NCBI GenBank assembly: GCA_040954595.2
Contig: CM082583.2
Span: forward strand, 2,542,001 to 2,606,000
Reading direction: 5' to 3'
Source: Balanoglossus misakiensis
Lineage: Eukaryota; Hemichordata
Length of the DNA stretch: 64,000 bases
Under the pieces are notes generated by a model that was given only the letters and a program-made list of their open reading frames with translations, searched no databases and was not told the DNA's origin. The translations under genes were made by a program, and so were the position numbers. Of this stretch, positions 53,924-64,000 are shown one piece after another; the first letter of the stretch is position 1, and each line of letters begins with the position of its first letter.

Positions 53924-55251
53924 AAAAATAGCGTCAATGACACTGTGGTCCCATTTGAGGATTATGCGGAAACAGTGACACACCAGAATAAAAATTACAG
54001 GTGACATTGCAAGCAGATATGATCTTACCATATAGAAATATGGAATGTAAAAAAAATTAACAATGAACATGCCCAATAAACTGTCATGTGTCATGGCAGT
54101 CTTACAAGTGGTGCTAGAAAAAAAATTACCAAAAATTGTCTGTACAAACACATATGAGAAGCAACTTCTTTCAGTCAGCCCTGGAACAGACACACAGACA
54201 GACAGACACACACTGACCTGCCACTGGTAATTAAAAATTTAATAGCTGGTGGTCTCTGTAACACCTGGCCTATTAAATTTACGTAAATATGTCTTAGTTC
54301 GGGGTAACAACTCCTTGTAAATAGTAACTTTAAAAACAACTGGACAATTGGTTTAGGAGAAGATTTGCTAACCAAAAACAAAGAAACTTACAAAAAAACT
54401 CGCTTAATATTGAATATTTCTGATATCAGAATTGAATAAAAGTTGCACAGATATATGTATGTGCTATGACATTATATCCTAAATTTCAAAGCAATCAGAG
54501 AAAAAACAAATTTCAAAGCAATCCAACAAGCAGTTTCATAGAAAATATTTGTTCAAAAGTGGCAAAAACACAAATTCAATGCAATATGACAAGCGCTTTC
54601 AGAGAAAACAATTTTTGACAAAAATTGCAAAAGTTTCCCTGATGACACATTTACGCAAATATCACATTTTTTACAACATATTACTTAGGTTACCCCTACG
54701 AACATGCCTACCAAATCGCAAAGCAATCTGGCATGCGATATGCGGTTTTAAAGAAAAAATAGTTTTGACCAAAAATGACAAATATTGCTCAAAATTATAA
54801 ATATGCAAATTTTGCAACAATTTGAACAAAACTATGGTTACTCAGACAACCATTAGGAAGCTTCATACTAAATTTCAAAGAAGTAAGCCCATCACTTTCA
54901 GAAATGAAGACTTTTTACCAATAACATGGAAAAATACAAAATAAATGCATAAAAAATAGGAAAGTGATAATATTAGCTCAAAACATACAGGACTGTATGA
55001 GGTTGACATAAGGTACTTGCATACCAATTTTCAAATCAATATGACCAGTGGTTGTCGAGTTTTTTGAGTTTTGACCAATTTCACATTTTCCCAGCTAATT
55101 TGCATATTTTTGGCAATAACAACTTCATTTGAACAAACTCCCATCTACAGCCCTGCCTGCATCTACACACCAAATATCGAGGTCATACGCGCTGCGGTTT
55201 TCAAGTTTTTGATGTGGAGGGACATACAGACATACATCCATCCATACATAT
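53924..55251 (+). repeat. Repeat family A, copy A3 (left part, interrupted)
   Basis: Starts AAAAATAGCGTCAATGACAC, shares the TTTGAACAAACTCCCATC and GCGGTTTTCAAGTTTTTGAT blocks, and breaks off in its microsatellite where the Penelope-like element is inserted. The right end resumes at 56003-56073. Like A1 it keeps the long middle block missing from A2 and A4. Confidence 0.82.
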
Positions 55252-55315
55252 AGAATGAAGTGGTCAAGAAGCACCAACTCTTGGACACAATGTTCTTCAA
55301 TGCAAACTAATTTTA

Positions 55316-55356
55316 TTTCCGACGTTTCGTGGGATTAATCCCACTTCATCAGGGTA
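55316..55356 (-). ncRNA. Hammerhead ribozyme motif (type I, minimal)
   Basis: Read on the minus strand: CTGATGA (55352-55346), a stem II hairpin built on GTGGGATTAATCCCAC (55345-55329 region), then GAAAC followed by GTC at 55323-55321. These are the invariant core elements of the hammerhead. Known from the pseudo-LTRs of Penelope-like elements, where it is thought to process the RNA. Stem III is very short, as in those elements. Confidence 0.8.
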
Positions 55357-55725
55357 AAAACTGAAATAAACGAGACAAAGCGTAAAAGTAACAAATAAAT
55401 GATATAAAAATGGTGTAAAATAAGAGGTTTAAACTAAAATACGCCCAAAATGAATAGGAGAGCCAAAGTGGAACTGACAGAGGTTTTGAATGTATGGTAG
55501 GTGTTACGTAAGACTGACCAGTTGGGGTGATTTACATAAAATGCGGGAAAATTATGATGTGTAAATTACCTAGTGACTAAAAATAGCTGGAGTGCATACA
55601 GAAAGCCAAGCTGGGAGGGACTGTTGTAACAAAAACTTAAAATAGTAAAAAATGGAATAAAATGAACGCCTACTCAAAACAGCTCAAAATAAGATAAAAT
55701 ATCGAAAGATGCGTTCAACGGGTTT

Positions 55726-56002
55726 TTACCAGATTGCAGGTATGGGTGAATCTCTATTGAGTCCCCTAGGATACATACTAGTGTCCAATGAAAAAATCCA
55801 CTTTGTTTCTGTAATGTCCCTGATGTGTTTATCATTTTTACACAACGATTCCAAGATGACCACTTTCATGTTTTTAACAGAGTGGTTGGGTTGATTAAAA
55901 TGTTGGCTCACAAATAGGGCTGGATTATCAGGGTCGTTGTTTTTACATTTTATCATACTTCTGTGTCCAGCCATTCTGAATCTAAGTTTGTTTTTGGGTT
56001 GA
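55726..56002 (-). pseudogene. Penelope-like GIY-YIG endonuclease C-terminal fragment
   Basis: The minus-strand frame reads NKLRFRMAGHRSMIKCK, then ALFVSQHFNQPNHSVKNMKV, then ETKWIFSLDTSMYPRGLNRD before the stop. The spacing of R-x-H-R, HF-x-x-P-x-H-S, E-x-x-W-I-x-x-L and P-x-GLN matches the endonuclease C-terminal half of Penelope-like polyproteins. The reverse transcriptase and the catalytic GIY-YIG start are missing because of 5' truncation, and the frame upstream runs into microsatellite. Confidence 0.75.
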
Positions 56003-56073
56003 CCATCCATACATACATACATACATACAGATGCAACCGATCCCATAAGGTCCCATGGTACATACCTATGGGC
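56003..56073 (+). repeat. Repeat family A, copy A3 (right end)
   Basis: CATCCATACATAC microsatellite remnant, then GATGCAACCGATCCCATAAG and GTCCCATGGTA, the standard A end. Confidence 0.8.
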
Positions 56074-56078
56074 CCTAA

Positions 56079-56634
56079 TAAAAAATCGCGTCAAGGACAC
56101 GGTGGTCCCATTGAGTTATTACACAAGAAAAATTCTGCATGGCCATATGCAGACAGACAGACACACACACACACACGTAGCGAGAGATCAATGGGCAAGC
56201 ACTGACTGACCCATAAGCTGCCAATGGCATATGTACTGTACATACACTAAATAGAACAGCTGGCCTCTTTAAAACATAGCCGGTTATGTAATCATTCACC
56301 ACTTTGCAAAACAATCTGACCAGTAGTTCTTGAGTTACTGAGTTTGGACCAAATTCACATTTTCCCAGCTAATATGCATATTTTTGGCGATGACACCTTC
56401 ATTTGAACAAACTCCCATCTACAGCCCAGCCTGCATCTGCACACCAAATATCAAGGTGATACACGCAGCGGTTTTCAAGTTTTTGATATGGACGGACATA
56501 CAGACATACATCCATACATCCATCCATCCATCCATCCATACATCCATCCATCCATCCATCCATCCATACATCCATACATACATACAGACACAACCGATCC
56601 CATAAGGTCCCATGGTATATACCAATGGGACCTA
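56079..56634 (+). repeat. Repeat family A, copy A4
   Basis: Starts AAAAATCGCGTCAAGGACAC only a few bases after the end of A3 and ends CCAATGGGACCT. It has the short form, like A2, and its own CATC/CATA tract at 56505-56586. Confidence 0.87.
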
Positions 56635-56639
56635 AAAAT

Positions 56640-57248
56640 CAAATTAATTTATCCATGGCCTGATGCTCCCAACTTTTTTAGGTGAGCGTCCTCTACTATG
56701 ACCCAATAATAAATTTTGGCGTTAAATTTATATTCGGTCGGCCCTGGTTTAAGCGGCAAATGAAAGTTTTCAATTGGTTTCTGTGCGTCTTGATATGGGG
56801 GCATACATGTTAAGTGTCAAGCTTGGTTTCACCTGACATAAAATCACATAAAGTGAAGGCAATCTAACTCGCACATGCGAGCGGTGAATAGCCTTCTTAT
56901 CGACAAATATATGCTGTTTTACATTACGTCTAGTATATAACAATTTTAGCACCACAGCTTGTGTAACTGTTATTTTTGAAGAATCGGTTTCATTTAATTT
57001 AATTGCGTCGTGGTCGTGCAATTTCTTTTAAACACTCTCCTGAACCTCCTGCATAATATTTTATCAAATGAGTGTACCAATGATTTACACCATGATTATC
57101 ATAATCATCATCACCAACGTCGTCGTCGTAGTCCCATATAATTACCATTGTACTCGATTTATACGTCATACTGAATTTGTTTAAAGATGTCTTTCAAGTA
57201 GTAGTTATTTATTGGTTTGTGGTACATTTCCGAATATAAATTGATAAT
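56640..57248. other. Intergenic DNA, nothing supported
   Basis: AT-rich, no domain-bearing frame and no clear inverted repeat. Confidence 0.45.
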
Positions 57249-57708
57249 TATATAACTCCCTGGCATTTCGAACTATCAGTACCTACGTCGCAGACAGGTG
57301 ATTCCGGCTATAGCGGCCATATCCCTCCGAGCAACGCAGACACACTCGTTCGAATTACCAGGGAATTATGATGTTCATCACATATATAGATCCGCTAATT
57401 TTGATTTTCATTGAAACTCATTGTTGGTACGGTAAAATTTGGAACTATTTCGTGCCAAATTGAAGAGATCGATGTTATGCGACCCCATCTATCAGGTGGG
57501 TCAATTGATGAGGACAATTCTGACGAGTGATTACTGAGGACCTGTTTATCGCACATCAATTGGATTTCATCGTTCGCCAGCGCTTCACTAACATACGATT
57601 TGAGATCTGACCGTTTTGCTCTAATCGCTTCATGATATTTTGCAAATACAGTTATCCGGCATACTGGTATATACTATGGTACAATGCGGAACTATGTGTG
57701 TGATAATT
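57249..57708 (+). mobile_element. Repeat family B, copy B2 (decayed)
   Basis: Matches B1 over its hairpin start (ATTCCGGCTATAGCGG, ATATCCCTCCGAGC), AAAATTTGGAACTATTTCGT, TTGGATTTCATCGTTCGCCA and the end AACTATGTGTGTGATAA. The hairpin arm pairing has been lost by deletion. Confidence 0.72.
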
Positions 57709-58669
57709 AGAATGTTTGTAAAATATGTATAATCTGCTTAGTTAATCCAACTGTAACGCGAATTAATTGCATCCTTACAGCCACGACGCAACGCCTTCAT
57801 TAACATATGTAAATGAGCAATCTGATTCGACATATTTGTAAAGTATAGACATTGGCCCTTCTTATTGTGAAGTTTGTATACTTTCTGGGACATATTAACG
57901 AAGTTATGCAGATTTAAAGTTTGTTTACTTTTTGCTGTGACGAGATCATTTTCAGTGGGAAATGTCGGGAGTTTACAACGTAGCCCATGTCGAGCGTTCA
58001 GTACAGCATGTGTGTATATTGTTTACGTCCAATATGTCATGTTGATAAATTTACATGTTGGAAATGAGTTCATTTTATATCGGCCATGTAAACTAGCAAG
58101 GTACCTACCATTCTTGAAAATTTACGATGATCATCGAGATCTGCCCAAACTACGTTATTTTGGACCATTTTAGCCCTAGCGGCTGTGTGTATGCATAAAA
58201 AATCAACATAAACACAAAGTTACGTCTTAGTCAATTTTAACAATTGAGTCTTCATTGGAACATACGTGCAACTGCAACTACATGTATCTACTAGTGGCAC
58301 GTCGGTTCGTACGTCATCAGTAATTATGACTACCGGTACAAAGTATATAGGCGGTACGGTACGGTGCTTCCACACCACAACCTTTAGCAGAATAAAATAC
58401 TTTAATATTTCGTCGACTGTGGTGTTTCACAAACTGAAAAACGTTGTTGAGCGACAAAACAAACGTTTGTAAAAGTCAGTCCGATTCTTTCAACTCCAAA
58501 ACCGCGTTAAACAGAGACTACAAACAGCAACTGGGATACTTCCACATTTACACGTATGTCAGTGTCGACTTCCGGGTAAAACCACACGATTTTTTTTAGC
58601 GAAAATTCTTGAAATGACCGTTACACTTGTATATTTACCAACTTTCTTTACACGGTCATTTAAATTGTA

Positions 58670-58848
58670 GAAAATCCCACATTACTCTGAAATCTGTAAA
58701 CCTTCCGGTGAATATCATGCAAACTGGAAGCGAAAAACTGGACATTATTTTTGACCGCTACACTGACCTTCGGAAAATCGCCGTAATTTCAATATTCCAG
58801 GAAATAATTCCAAATCCATTCGGATGGCACGAAATAAGACATGTCAGG
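58670..58848 (+). other. Isolated exon-like open segment
   Basis: Between AAATTGTAG and CAG|GTGAGG the frame reads SHITLKSVNLPVNIMQTG and then DIIFDRYTDLRKIAVIS. Composition is protein-like and both splice-like edges are good, but no partner exon is seen on either side. Could be an exon of an unrecognised gene or chance. Confidence 0.22.
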
Positions 58849-58849
58849 T

Positions 58850-60359
58850 GAGGTTTTCACTATAAAAAATGCACTCTAGCGAATGTACGGCAAGTTGAAA
58901 ATGCCTCAAAATATGGTCTGTGAGCGGCCATTTAAAATGTACAGGTCCTGATCTAGATAGGCGATAATATGTTAATGAACCCGTTGCGTTGTGGCTGCCT
59001 ATTTGTATATAATGGAAGTTTCAAATATCTCTGTTAAGATTCTCTGAATGTGTATCTATCAAAACTACAAAATTGTTACTCAGTCTTTCGTAAACACTGC
59101 ACTTAAATCACTAACAGTGTCCTTTAATCACAACAATTTCACATGGTAATTTAAGGCAACAATCTGTGTGTTAAAAAAAACGTCATGCAACCAATCACAT
59201 ACATTTAGATAATTGCTTGTGAGTGACAGGACGGAGTACTATCATCAGTGGAGATGTTTACATAACAATCCGAGCCACGCCCATCATGTGTACAAGCCGT
59301 GATATCATGAGTCTGACTCCATGAAGCCATGCATTGTCACTCGTTTTGTTGAAACAGGAAACATGCAGCATGATTGATTTTCTTCGATTTTACTTCATAT
59401 TTCTTAGAAATGTTTCTTTATGACTGCACGTCCTATGCGGTCGCATCAACATGTAAATTAATACACGAATGTCAATGCTTTTTGGATTCAATTTTTGTCC
59501 TCTGCCCTGAAAAGGTGTCGAACAACGTTTTTTCACTAATTTCTTAATTAGAAAATTATCTTCGGCCGAACCTGGACATTTATGTGTTCATCCTAGTGTC
59601 ATGTCTCCCTTCGGAGGGTAGAACACGTTCTTGGATGATGCCGGGGTGTGATGGTTGATGTGAAGGTTGGAATTCGGGTTTGTGCATGGATGTAGCTACA
59701 TTTCCAAGGTGTGAACTCGCCCGTAAGGTGTGCGAAGTTTCTCACGCACTAGGTGTGTGTATTGAAATTTGCCCCAGCGATTGACACTACAATGATCTAA
59801 AGAAGTGTGTCCGGGATTTCTGTTATCTAGTTTAGTTTGTTTGGTAGCAAGAACTTAAAAGCAATAGACTGGGGTTAATTCACGTCTCCGAAAGTTTTCG
59901 CGTCATGAAAATCGATCTATGATTTTAAAGAAATCCCAGACACACTTTATATGATAGTTATATGATAGTTAAAACAGCTTGCATTTACGCAAATTGGAGC
60001 CGGATAACTCAAGGTGTTAACATAAAACATCGAGAAAACTTGTTTTGGAAGGTTAGTTAAATTCCTTGTCACGTGATGGCTGTGTAAAGAGTGGTCACAC
60101 AGAAGTAACCAAAACGTTCCCCTAAATCCAAGCTTTCAGAAAATACATACTTTTAAGAGTGAATTTCTTACGGGTTGCACCCTTAAGTTGTTTTTCTATA
60201 ATAATGTCACATGTGCATTCTATATAAACTATCAGTATATCAATGTTTACATATAACATTGTGAGATTATTAATAAAATTAGACATGGTTTCATTTATTC
60301 GTTTCTAAGGTTTTATTTACTTAAATTTAATATTGTTCATGACTTGGACTTTGATTCAT
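58850..60359. other. Intergenic DNA, nothing supported
   Basis: No frame of useful length with domain features, no clear repeat pair. Confidence 0.45.
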
Positions 60360-60493
60360 CGACAATAAAGACAGACCAACTTGACGTGCAATGAACTGCA
60401 ACCATTTATTAGCGAGCAAAAACAAGAGTCAACAAACAGCAAACACACACACACATAGTAAATAACAATACAATAACAATGTAACGTGTTGGC
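60360..60493 (-). repeat. 3' LTR of the compact retrotransposon
   Basis: Same sequence as 61383-61514 with about ten differences and a slightly longer CA run. Confidence 0.82.
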
Positions 60494-60519
60494 CTTATTC
60501 TCCTCTTCCTCCCTTTTCA
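60494..60519 (-). other. Polypurine tract
   Basis: On the minus strand GAAAAGGGAGGAAGAGGAG followed by AATAAG, directly abutting the 3' LTR; the expected plus-strand primer of an LTR element. Confidence 0.8.
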
Positions 60520-60774
60520 GGGGACAAAATGAAATGTAATCAGAGTTTGGTACGTAATGAGGCATTATGCCAAAAATGGAGCAAAAATAATCTCCTATTA
60601 AACAGACCACAAAACTCAATTAGTCAAAAACACCATCACAAAGTCGCAAAAACTCAATTTATTAATAGTATATTAATACTCAAATTTACAAAATTCACAC
60701 CAAAAATTAAGAAATATCATCAATGAGTTGCACGAAAGCGGGCGGCGCTAGGCTCTCACCTGTCAGAGGCAGTA

Positions 60775-60925
60775 TTATGGCCTATATTTAAACAGTACAT
60801 ATGTAATTATCCAGTCTCCAGATTCTTGCCATGATGGTGGTTTCCTAATTCTCGAGGATCGACGTAACTCTTTCACTGGGGACGTATTTTTTGTCGCTGT
60901 TGTCCTTGCATGGTGGTGATAGCAG
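60775..60925 (-). pseudogene. Polyprotein C-terminal remnant
   Basis: A second frame reads SPVKELRRSSRIRKPPSW and stops at 60775-60777. The RRSSRxRKPPxW pattern is common at the C-terminal end of Pol in Ty3/Gypsy-type elements. It is separated from the first ORF by a stop and a frame change, as a large internal deletion would leave. Confidence 0.62.
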
Positions 60926-60957
60926 TGGTGGTGGGCTATTTAGTGGTGCCGCTTTAG

Positions 60958-61314
60958 TCAATTCAGCATTTGGTATGTCCGAAAAAACTGGTGAGGTATT
61001 GCTGAATGTGTAATATGTGTTGACTCTGTCGGTGTAAGCGGCAGAAGAGATTTTGGCACGGTTGGACTTGTTTCTTCCATGGGAGCTGCATCGGTAGCAT
61101 CGTCATCATTTCTCTTGTCAAGTCCTCTGATTGGACCTGACTGTAACAATACAGTGGGCCTGATAGGATAACAGTCTGAAAGCTTGACGTCATACAACTT
61201 CGAGCGTAACTGTGAGATTATACTGGTCACCAGATATTTATCCCTGGCACGGGTTTTAGCTCTTTCTCTATACAGGTAAATAAAATCCCTAAATTGTAAG
61301 TTATTGTTTGCCAT
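60958..61314 (-). CDS. Short ORF of the compact LTR element (118 codons)
   Basis: Begins MANNNLQFRDFIYLYRERA about 50 bp after the primer binding site, where gag starts in LTR elements. The first 50 residues are charged and helical; the rest is Pro/Thr-rich. No zinc knuckle or protease motif. Likely an N-terminal gag remnant or a gag-like product; identity unproven. Confidence 0.5.
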   Translation of the reverse strand: MANNNLQFRDFIYLYRERAKTRARDKYLVTSIISQLRSKLYDVKLSDCYPIRPTVLLQSGPIRGLDKRNDDDATDAAPMEETSPTVPKSLLPLTPTESTHITHSAIPHQFFRTYQMLN

Positions 61315-61364
61315 AACTGTTTTACCATGGGCTTTGCTTTAGGAACTTGATGCATGATTTTTGT

Positions 61365-61382
61365 ATCCTACCGCTGCCTCCA
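61365..61382 (-). other. Primer binding site, tRNA-Leu-like
   Basis: TGGAGGCAGCGGTAGGAT follows the LTR with no gap. It pairs with the 3' end expected for an animal tRNA-Leu of the GGTAGCG type (ending CACCGCTGCCACCA) with two mismatches in the first 17 bases. The tRNA sequence is from general knowledge. Confidence 0.7.
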
Positions 61383-61514
61383 CGGCAATAAAGACAAGCC
61401 AACTTGATGTGCAATGAACTGAAACCATTTATTAGCGAGCAATAACAAGAGTCAACAAACACCAAACACACACACTTAGTAAATAACAATACAATAACAA
61501 TGTAACTTGTTGGC
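61383..61514 (-). repeat. 5' LTR of the compact retrotransposon
   Basis: Minus-strand start GCCAACAAGTTACATTG, AATAAATGG inside, end GTCTTTATTGCCG. Ends do not show the usual TG...CA, so exact borders may be off by a few bases. Confidence 0.82.
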
Positions 61515-64000
61515 GCATAAATTATCCCTGGTAAGGATATAAAATAGGTAAAAGTAAATAAAAACGAGTTTAATGATCATTCTCAAATCAAAGTTACTAA
61601 TCTTAATTTCAATTTAGCCAAGAATGCTAAGCATCAGGTGCGAACAAAATGTGGAGAAAACAGTGTGTTTTAGTGTTTTCTAAAAATGACCTTTTTGGGA
61701 CTAAAAGAGGCTAAAATGGCAATTTTGTATTCAGTGGGGGTCAAAAAGACTGACTTTTTAGAATCAGCGCCATTGTTTACATAGAATGGACTTCTCAAAC
61801 CTTCCTTACCAAAAATTCTGATTAAATGCACCTATCTCCTTGGGTAAACCTAACAATTACGAACTGTGGACACTTCAACTTATAACTCAGTTCACACATC
61901 GGTAGATCAAAGTTTTCAGCTTATCACAACAACTTAGCACGGGTAACGACATGTTGACGAATTCTCAATAAAGAATTGGACGATCAACACATACATTTTG
62001 CTACAGCTACTGCCCGCAACTTTCCGCGACAGAGTTTTGTGTGTGCTCACAGAAGCTTTGGGTATGGCCGTCAGCCTCCGTAGTTTAGCTAACTGCTACC
62101 ACAACAACACGTGTGCAATAATAGCTGCGATGAAATTGACAAGTATTCTTGTTACAAGTTAATGTTACCTTTAATATGTAGCTGCTTTCTTTAATACTGA
62201 TTTAGTAGTTTTGCCGATACTGACTGCTAGGTCGATGGTGTTCGGTGTATTAATTTCTTATTTTTGTAGTGTTCATGCATGTGACAAAAAGTTGTACCTT
62301 TCCAGTCTTTACGCGTGGATTTAGTAAGTTCAGTGACGTGAACGTTGGTTTCACCGCCAGATATTTGCACAAAAGCAACGTAAGTCACGGTTAAATCGAT
62401 CATCATTATCGATACTTTATGCAGCCTTAAATGTAACGAATTCCTGTGTTATGATCAAGGCATTCTTGGCGGGTTGAAGCCAACTAAGTGAAGTAATAGA
62501 ATCATGTTTAGATTTGCTAATTTCAATCACAATAAAATGAAATAACCAATCTGTTTTTGCAAGCCTATAAACTTGCGCAGTAAATTCATTGGCTCTATCT
62601 TTCAGAAACTGTCAATCATACTACTAATTTATTCACGCAACTAGGGATGACTTCTCGCGAACAAAACATGTCGGTTGTTCTTTTGAAATGGGCGTATCGC
62701 ATATGTTAGATTGTACCCAACTGTAGGTAGGTCATGTAAGTGGCGGTAATGTGATAACTCAGGTATGTCAGGTTATGAATATTAAAGAGTTTTACAATTA
62801 CGGACACCTCTAAATAACGGATAACAACTTAGCAAGTAGTGGGTTTGAGTCTTCCCAACAACCCGTGGTACTTAAGGTAATATATTATACGAATATCTCG
62901 TGAACACTTCACATGAACAATTCAGACCCTTCCCCACACATAGCAGAAATTAATCCGTTTTGGAAGTGAATAAGGTGCTACTGCTAAGGTTTGATGCTGG
63001 AGGCGGGAATCTCACACTATCATCATGATCATCTATACACTTTCCTGGCTATCCAAAACGTTACTGGGAAAACGTGTGTACTTACAATTACACACCCGGG
63101 ATATCATTCCGCCTCTAATGGTTATACTGTGTGTGCGTGGACCCAGAGTTCGAAAACTTAGCTATTTCAGGTTTCACTTTTGTTAGGAATCTTGGATGGT
63201 TCACTTGCACTTATGCGCGCCTTGCAGATTTGACGTCAATTTCGTTGATAGTGCCTCAAAGGTCAGTGATGAGACCTTATAAATGAGTTTTTGGCTTCAA
63301 GGCTCAAGCTTTATATTGTATTGCGTTGTTATTGATTTCATCGATTTCATTTCATGAAGCCTGCATTACGCGTTACTCTTCTCTCGCACACTTCGTATTT
63401 GAGATCTTCGGGGCAGATTTGAAGCTTGCCAATTACAGCAGGAAAAGGGCAAGAGGTGATTTACGTTTGTAAGTCAGTTTATGTTCCATCAATAATTAAT
63501 TCATCCATGACATTAGTGATCCTAATGGCTGATTGAAATCACGAGGAGGACAGCTATGATATATGTATGTCTCTGTCAAGTAGTTTAAGCAGATTGGCCA
63601 CATCTTTGTTAAAGTGTAGATCACTTGAACATGGAGAACGTCATAGTGTATAAATGACCGAGTCATTTGAACGGTATTATCGACACAGTTTTCGTATGAA
63701 GTTGTTTATTGGCAGCCCAGTCTCCATTTCAAGGCGGCCAATTAATTATGCGCTCGGTTTTGATGAAAGATACAAGATAGGGGCTACAGCATTGGATACA
63801 AGCGAACGAAAGGTAGTGTAGGTACGCGAGAAAAAACATACGCGAAATAAGTGGTTCCATATCAAGCTCATAAAAGTAGATAGTTTGAAAACATAATTTT
63901 TATTAATTTGTATTTTGTAATACATTCCACCAGTTCTTGCATAAATTTAAAATTACTTTGTAACTTATTAGGATCTAAACAGTTTTGGAACGGCGGGTAA
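61515..64000. other. Intergenic DNA, nothing supported
   Basis: AT-rich, no long frame, no tRNA-like cloverleaf, no microsatellite of note. It may hold upstream sequence of a neighbouring gene, but no promoter can be supported. Confidence 0.45.

Larger units (their letters stand above)
55252..56002 (-). mobile_element. 3' end of a Penelope-like retroelement, 5'-truncated
   Basis: On the minus strand: a GIY-YIG-type endonuclease C-terminus (stop at 55726-55728), about 370 bp of 3' flank, and a hammerhead ribozyme motif near the end. Inserted in the (CATC)(CATA) microsatellite of copy A3; CATCCATACATA occurs on both sides, a possible target duplication although the target is itself repetitive. 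Confidence 0.75.
60360..61514 (-). mobile_element. Compact, internally deleted LTR retrotransposon
   Basis: Two direct repeats of about 133 bp (60360-60493 and 61383-61514, about 92% alike) flank 890 bp. On the minus strand the order is 5' LTR, a primer binding site directly after it, a short ORF, a remnant of a polyprotein C-terminus, a polypurine tract and the 3' LTR. Each LTR holds AATAAA. There is no reverse transcriptase, so it is non-autonomous. The flanks TCAT and GCAT agree in 3 of 4 bases, perhaps a decayed target duplication. Confidence 0.85.

Overview
The window is eukaryotic nuclear DNA from an animal, most likely a marine invertebrate. The evidence is many short exons (71-333 bp, plus one of 1.1 kb) bounded by GT-AG introns, long introns full of microsatellites and inverted-repeat elements, and extracellular modules typical of metazoans (FN3-like, cadherin-like, EGF, single membrane span). 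A non-chordate deuterostome such as a hemichordate or amphioxus is my guess from the domain mix and repeat style; the sequence alone does not prove it.

Positions 3 to 40695 on the + strand hold the 3' part of one giant gene. I could chain 57 coding exons whose intron phases all agree from end to end (10,743 nt, 3,580 residues and a stop); the 5' end lies outside the window. In order, the visible protein has: a helical, HEAT-like N-terminal part resembling the helical domain of large lipid transfer proteins (residues about 1-104); amphipathic helices and linkers with proprotein-convertase sites (105-820); a cysteine-bearing and beta-rich part (820-1230); a long run of degenerate fibronectin-III-like modules carrying VDxTPP / WSGFxDxxSG motifs (1230-2120); a lectin- or laminin-G-like region (2120-2520); more FN3-like modules (2520-2750); a basic-site-containing stretch (2750-3040); cadherin-like / tandem-95-like repeats (3040-3300); two EGF modules; one transmembrane helix (about 3417-3437); and a short acidic cytoplasmic tail ending at 40695.

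The introns and the region from 40.7 to 64 kb are dominated by repeats. I see at least four copies of a family (A) that carries a (CATC/CATA)n microsatellite near its end; pairs of short inverted-repeat elements at 3.4/19.8 kb, 5.6/10.2 kb and 28.8/40.0 kb; single long-hairpin elements at 7.3, 11.2, 24.7, 33.1 and 35.2 kb; a family with a 165-bp hairpin at 14.8 kb and a decayed second copy at 57.25 kb; a non-LTR reverse-transcriptase tail at 20.9 kb; the 3' end of a Penelope-like element with a hammerhead ribozyme motif and a GIY-YIG endonuclease remnant at 55.25-56.0 kb; and a compact, internally deleted LTR retrotransposon at 60.36-61.51 kb with matching LTRs, a tRNA-Leu-like primer binding site and a polypurine tract.

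Downstream of the gene I find no convincing second gene. Two small coding-like patches (46.5-46.7 kb and 58.67-58.85 kb) are listed at low confidence. No tRNA, rRNA, CRISPR array or prokaryotic feature was recognised.
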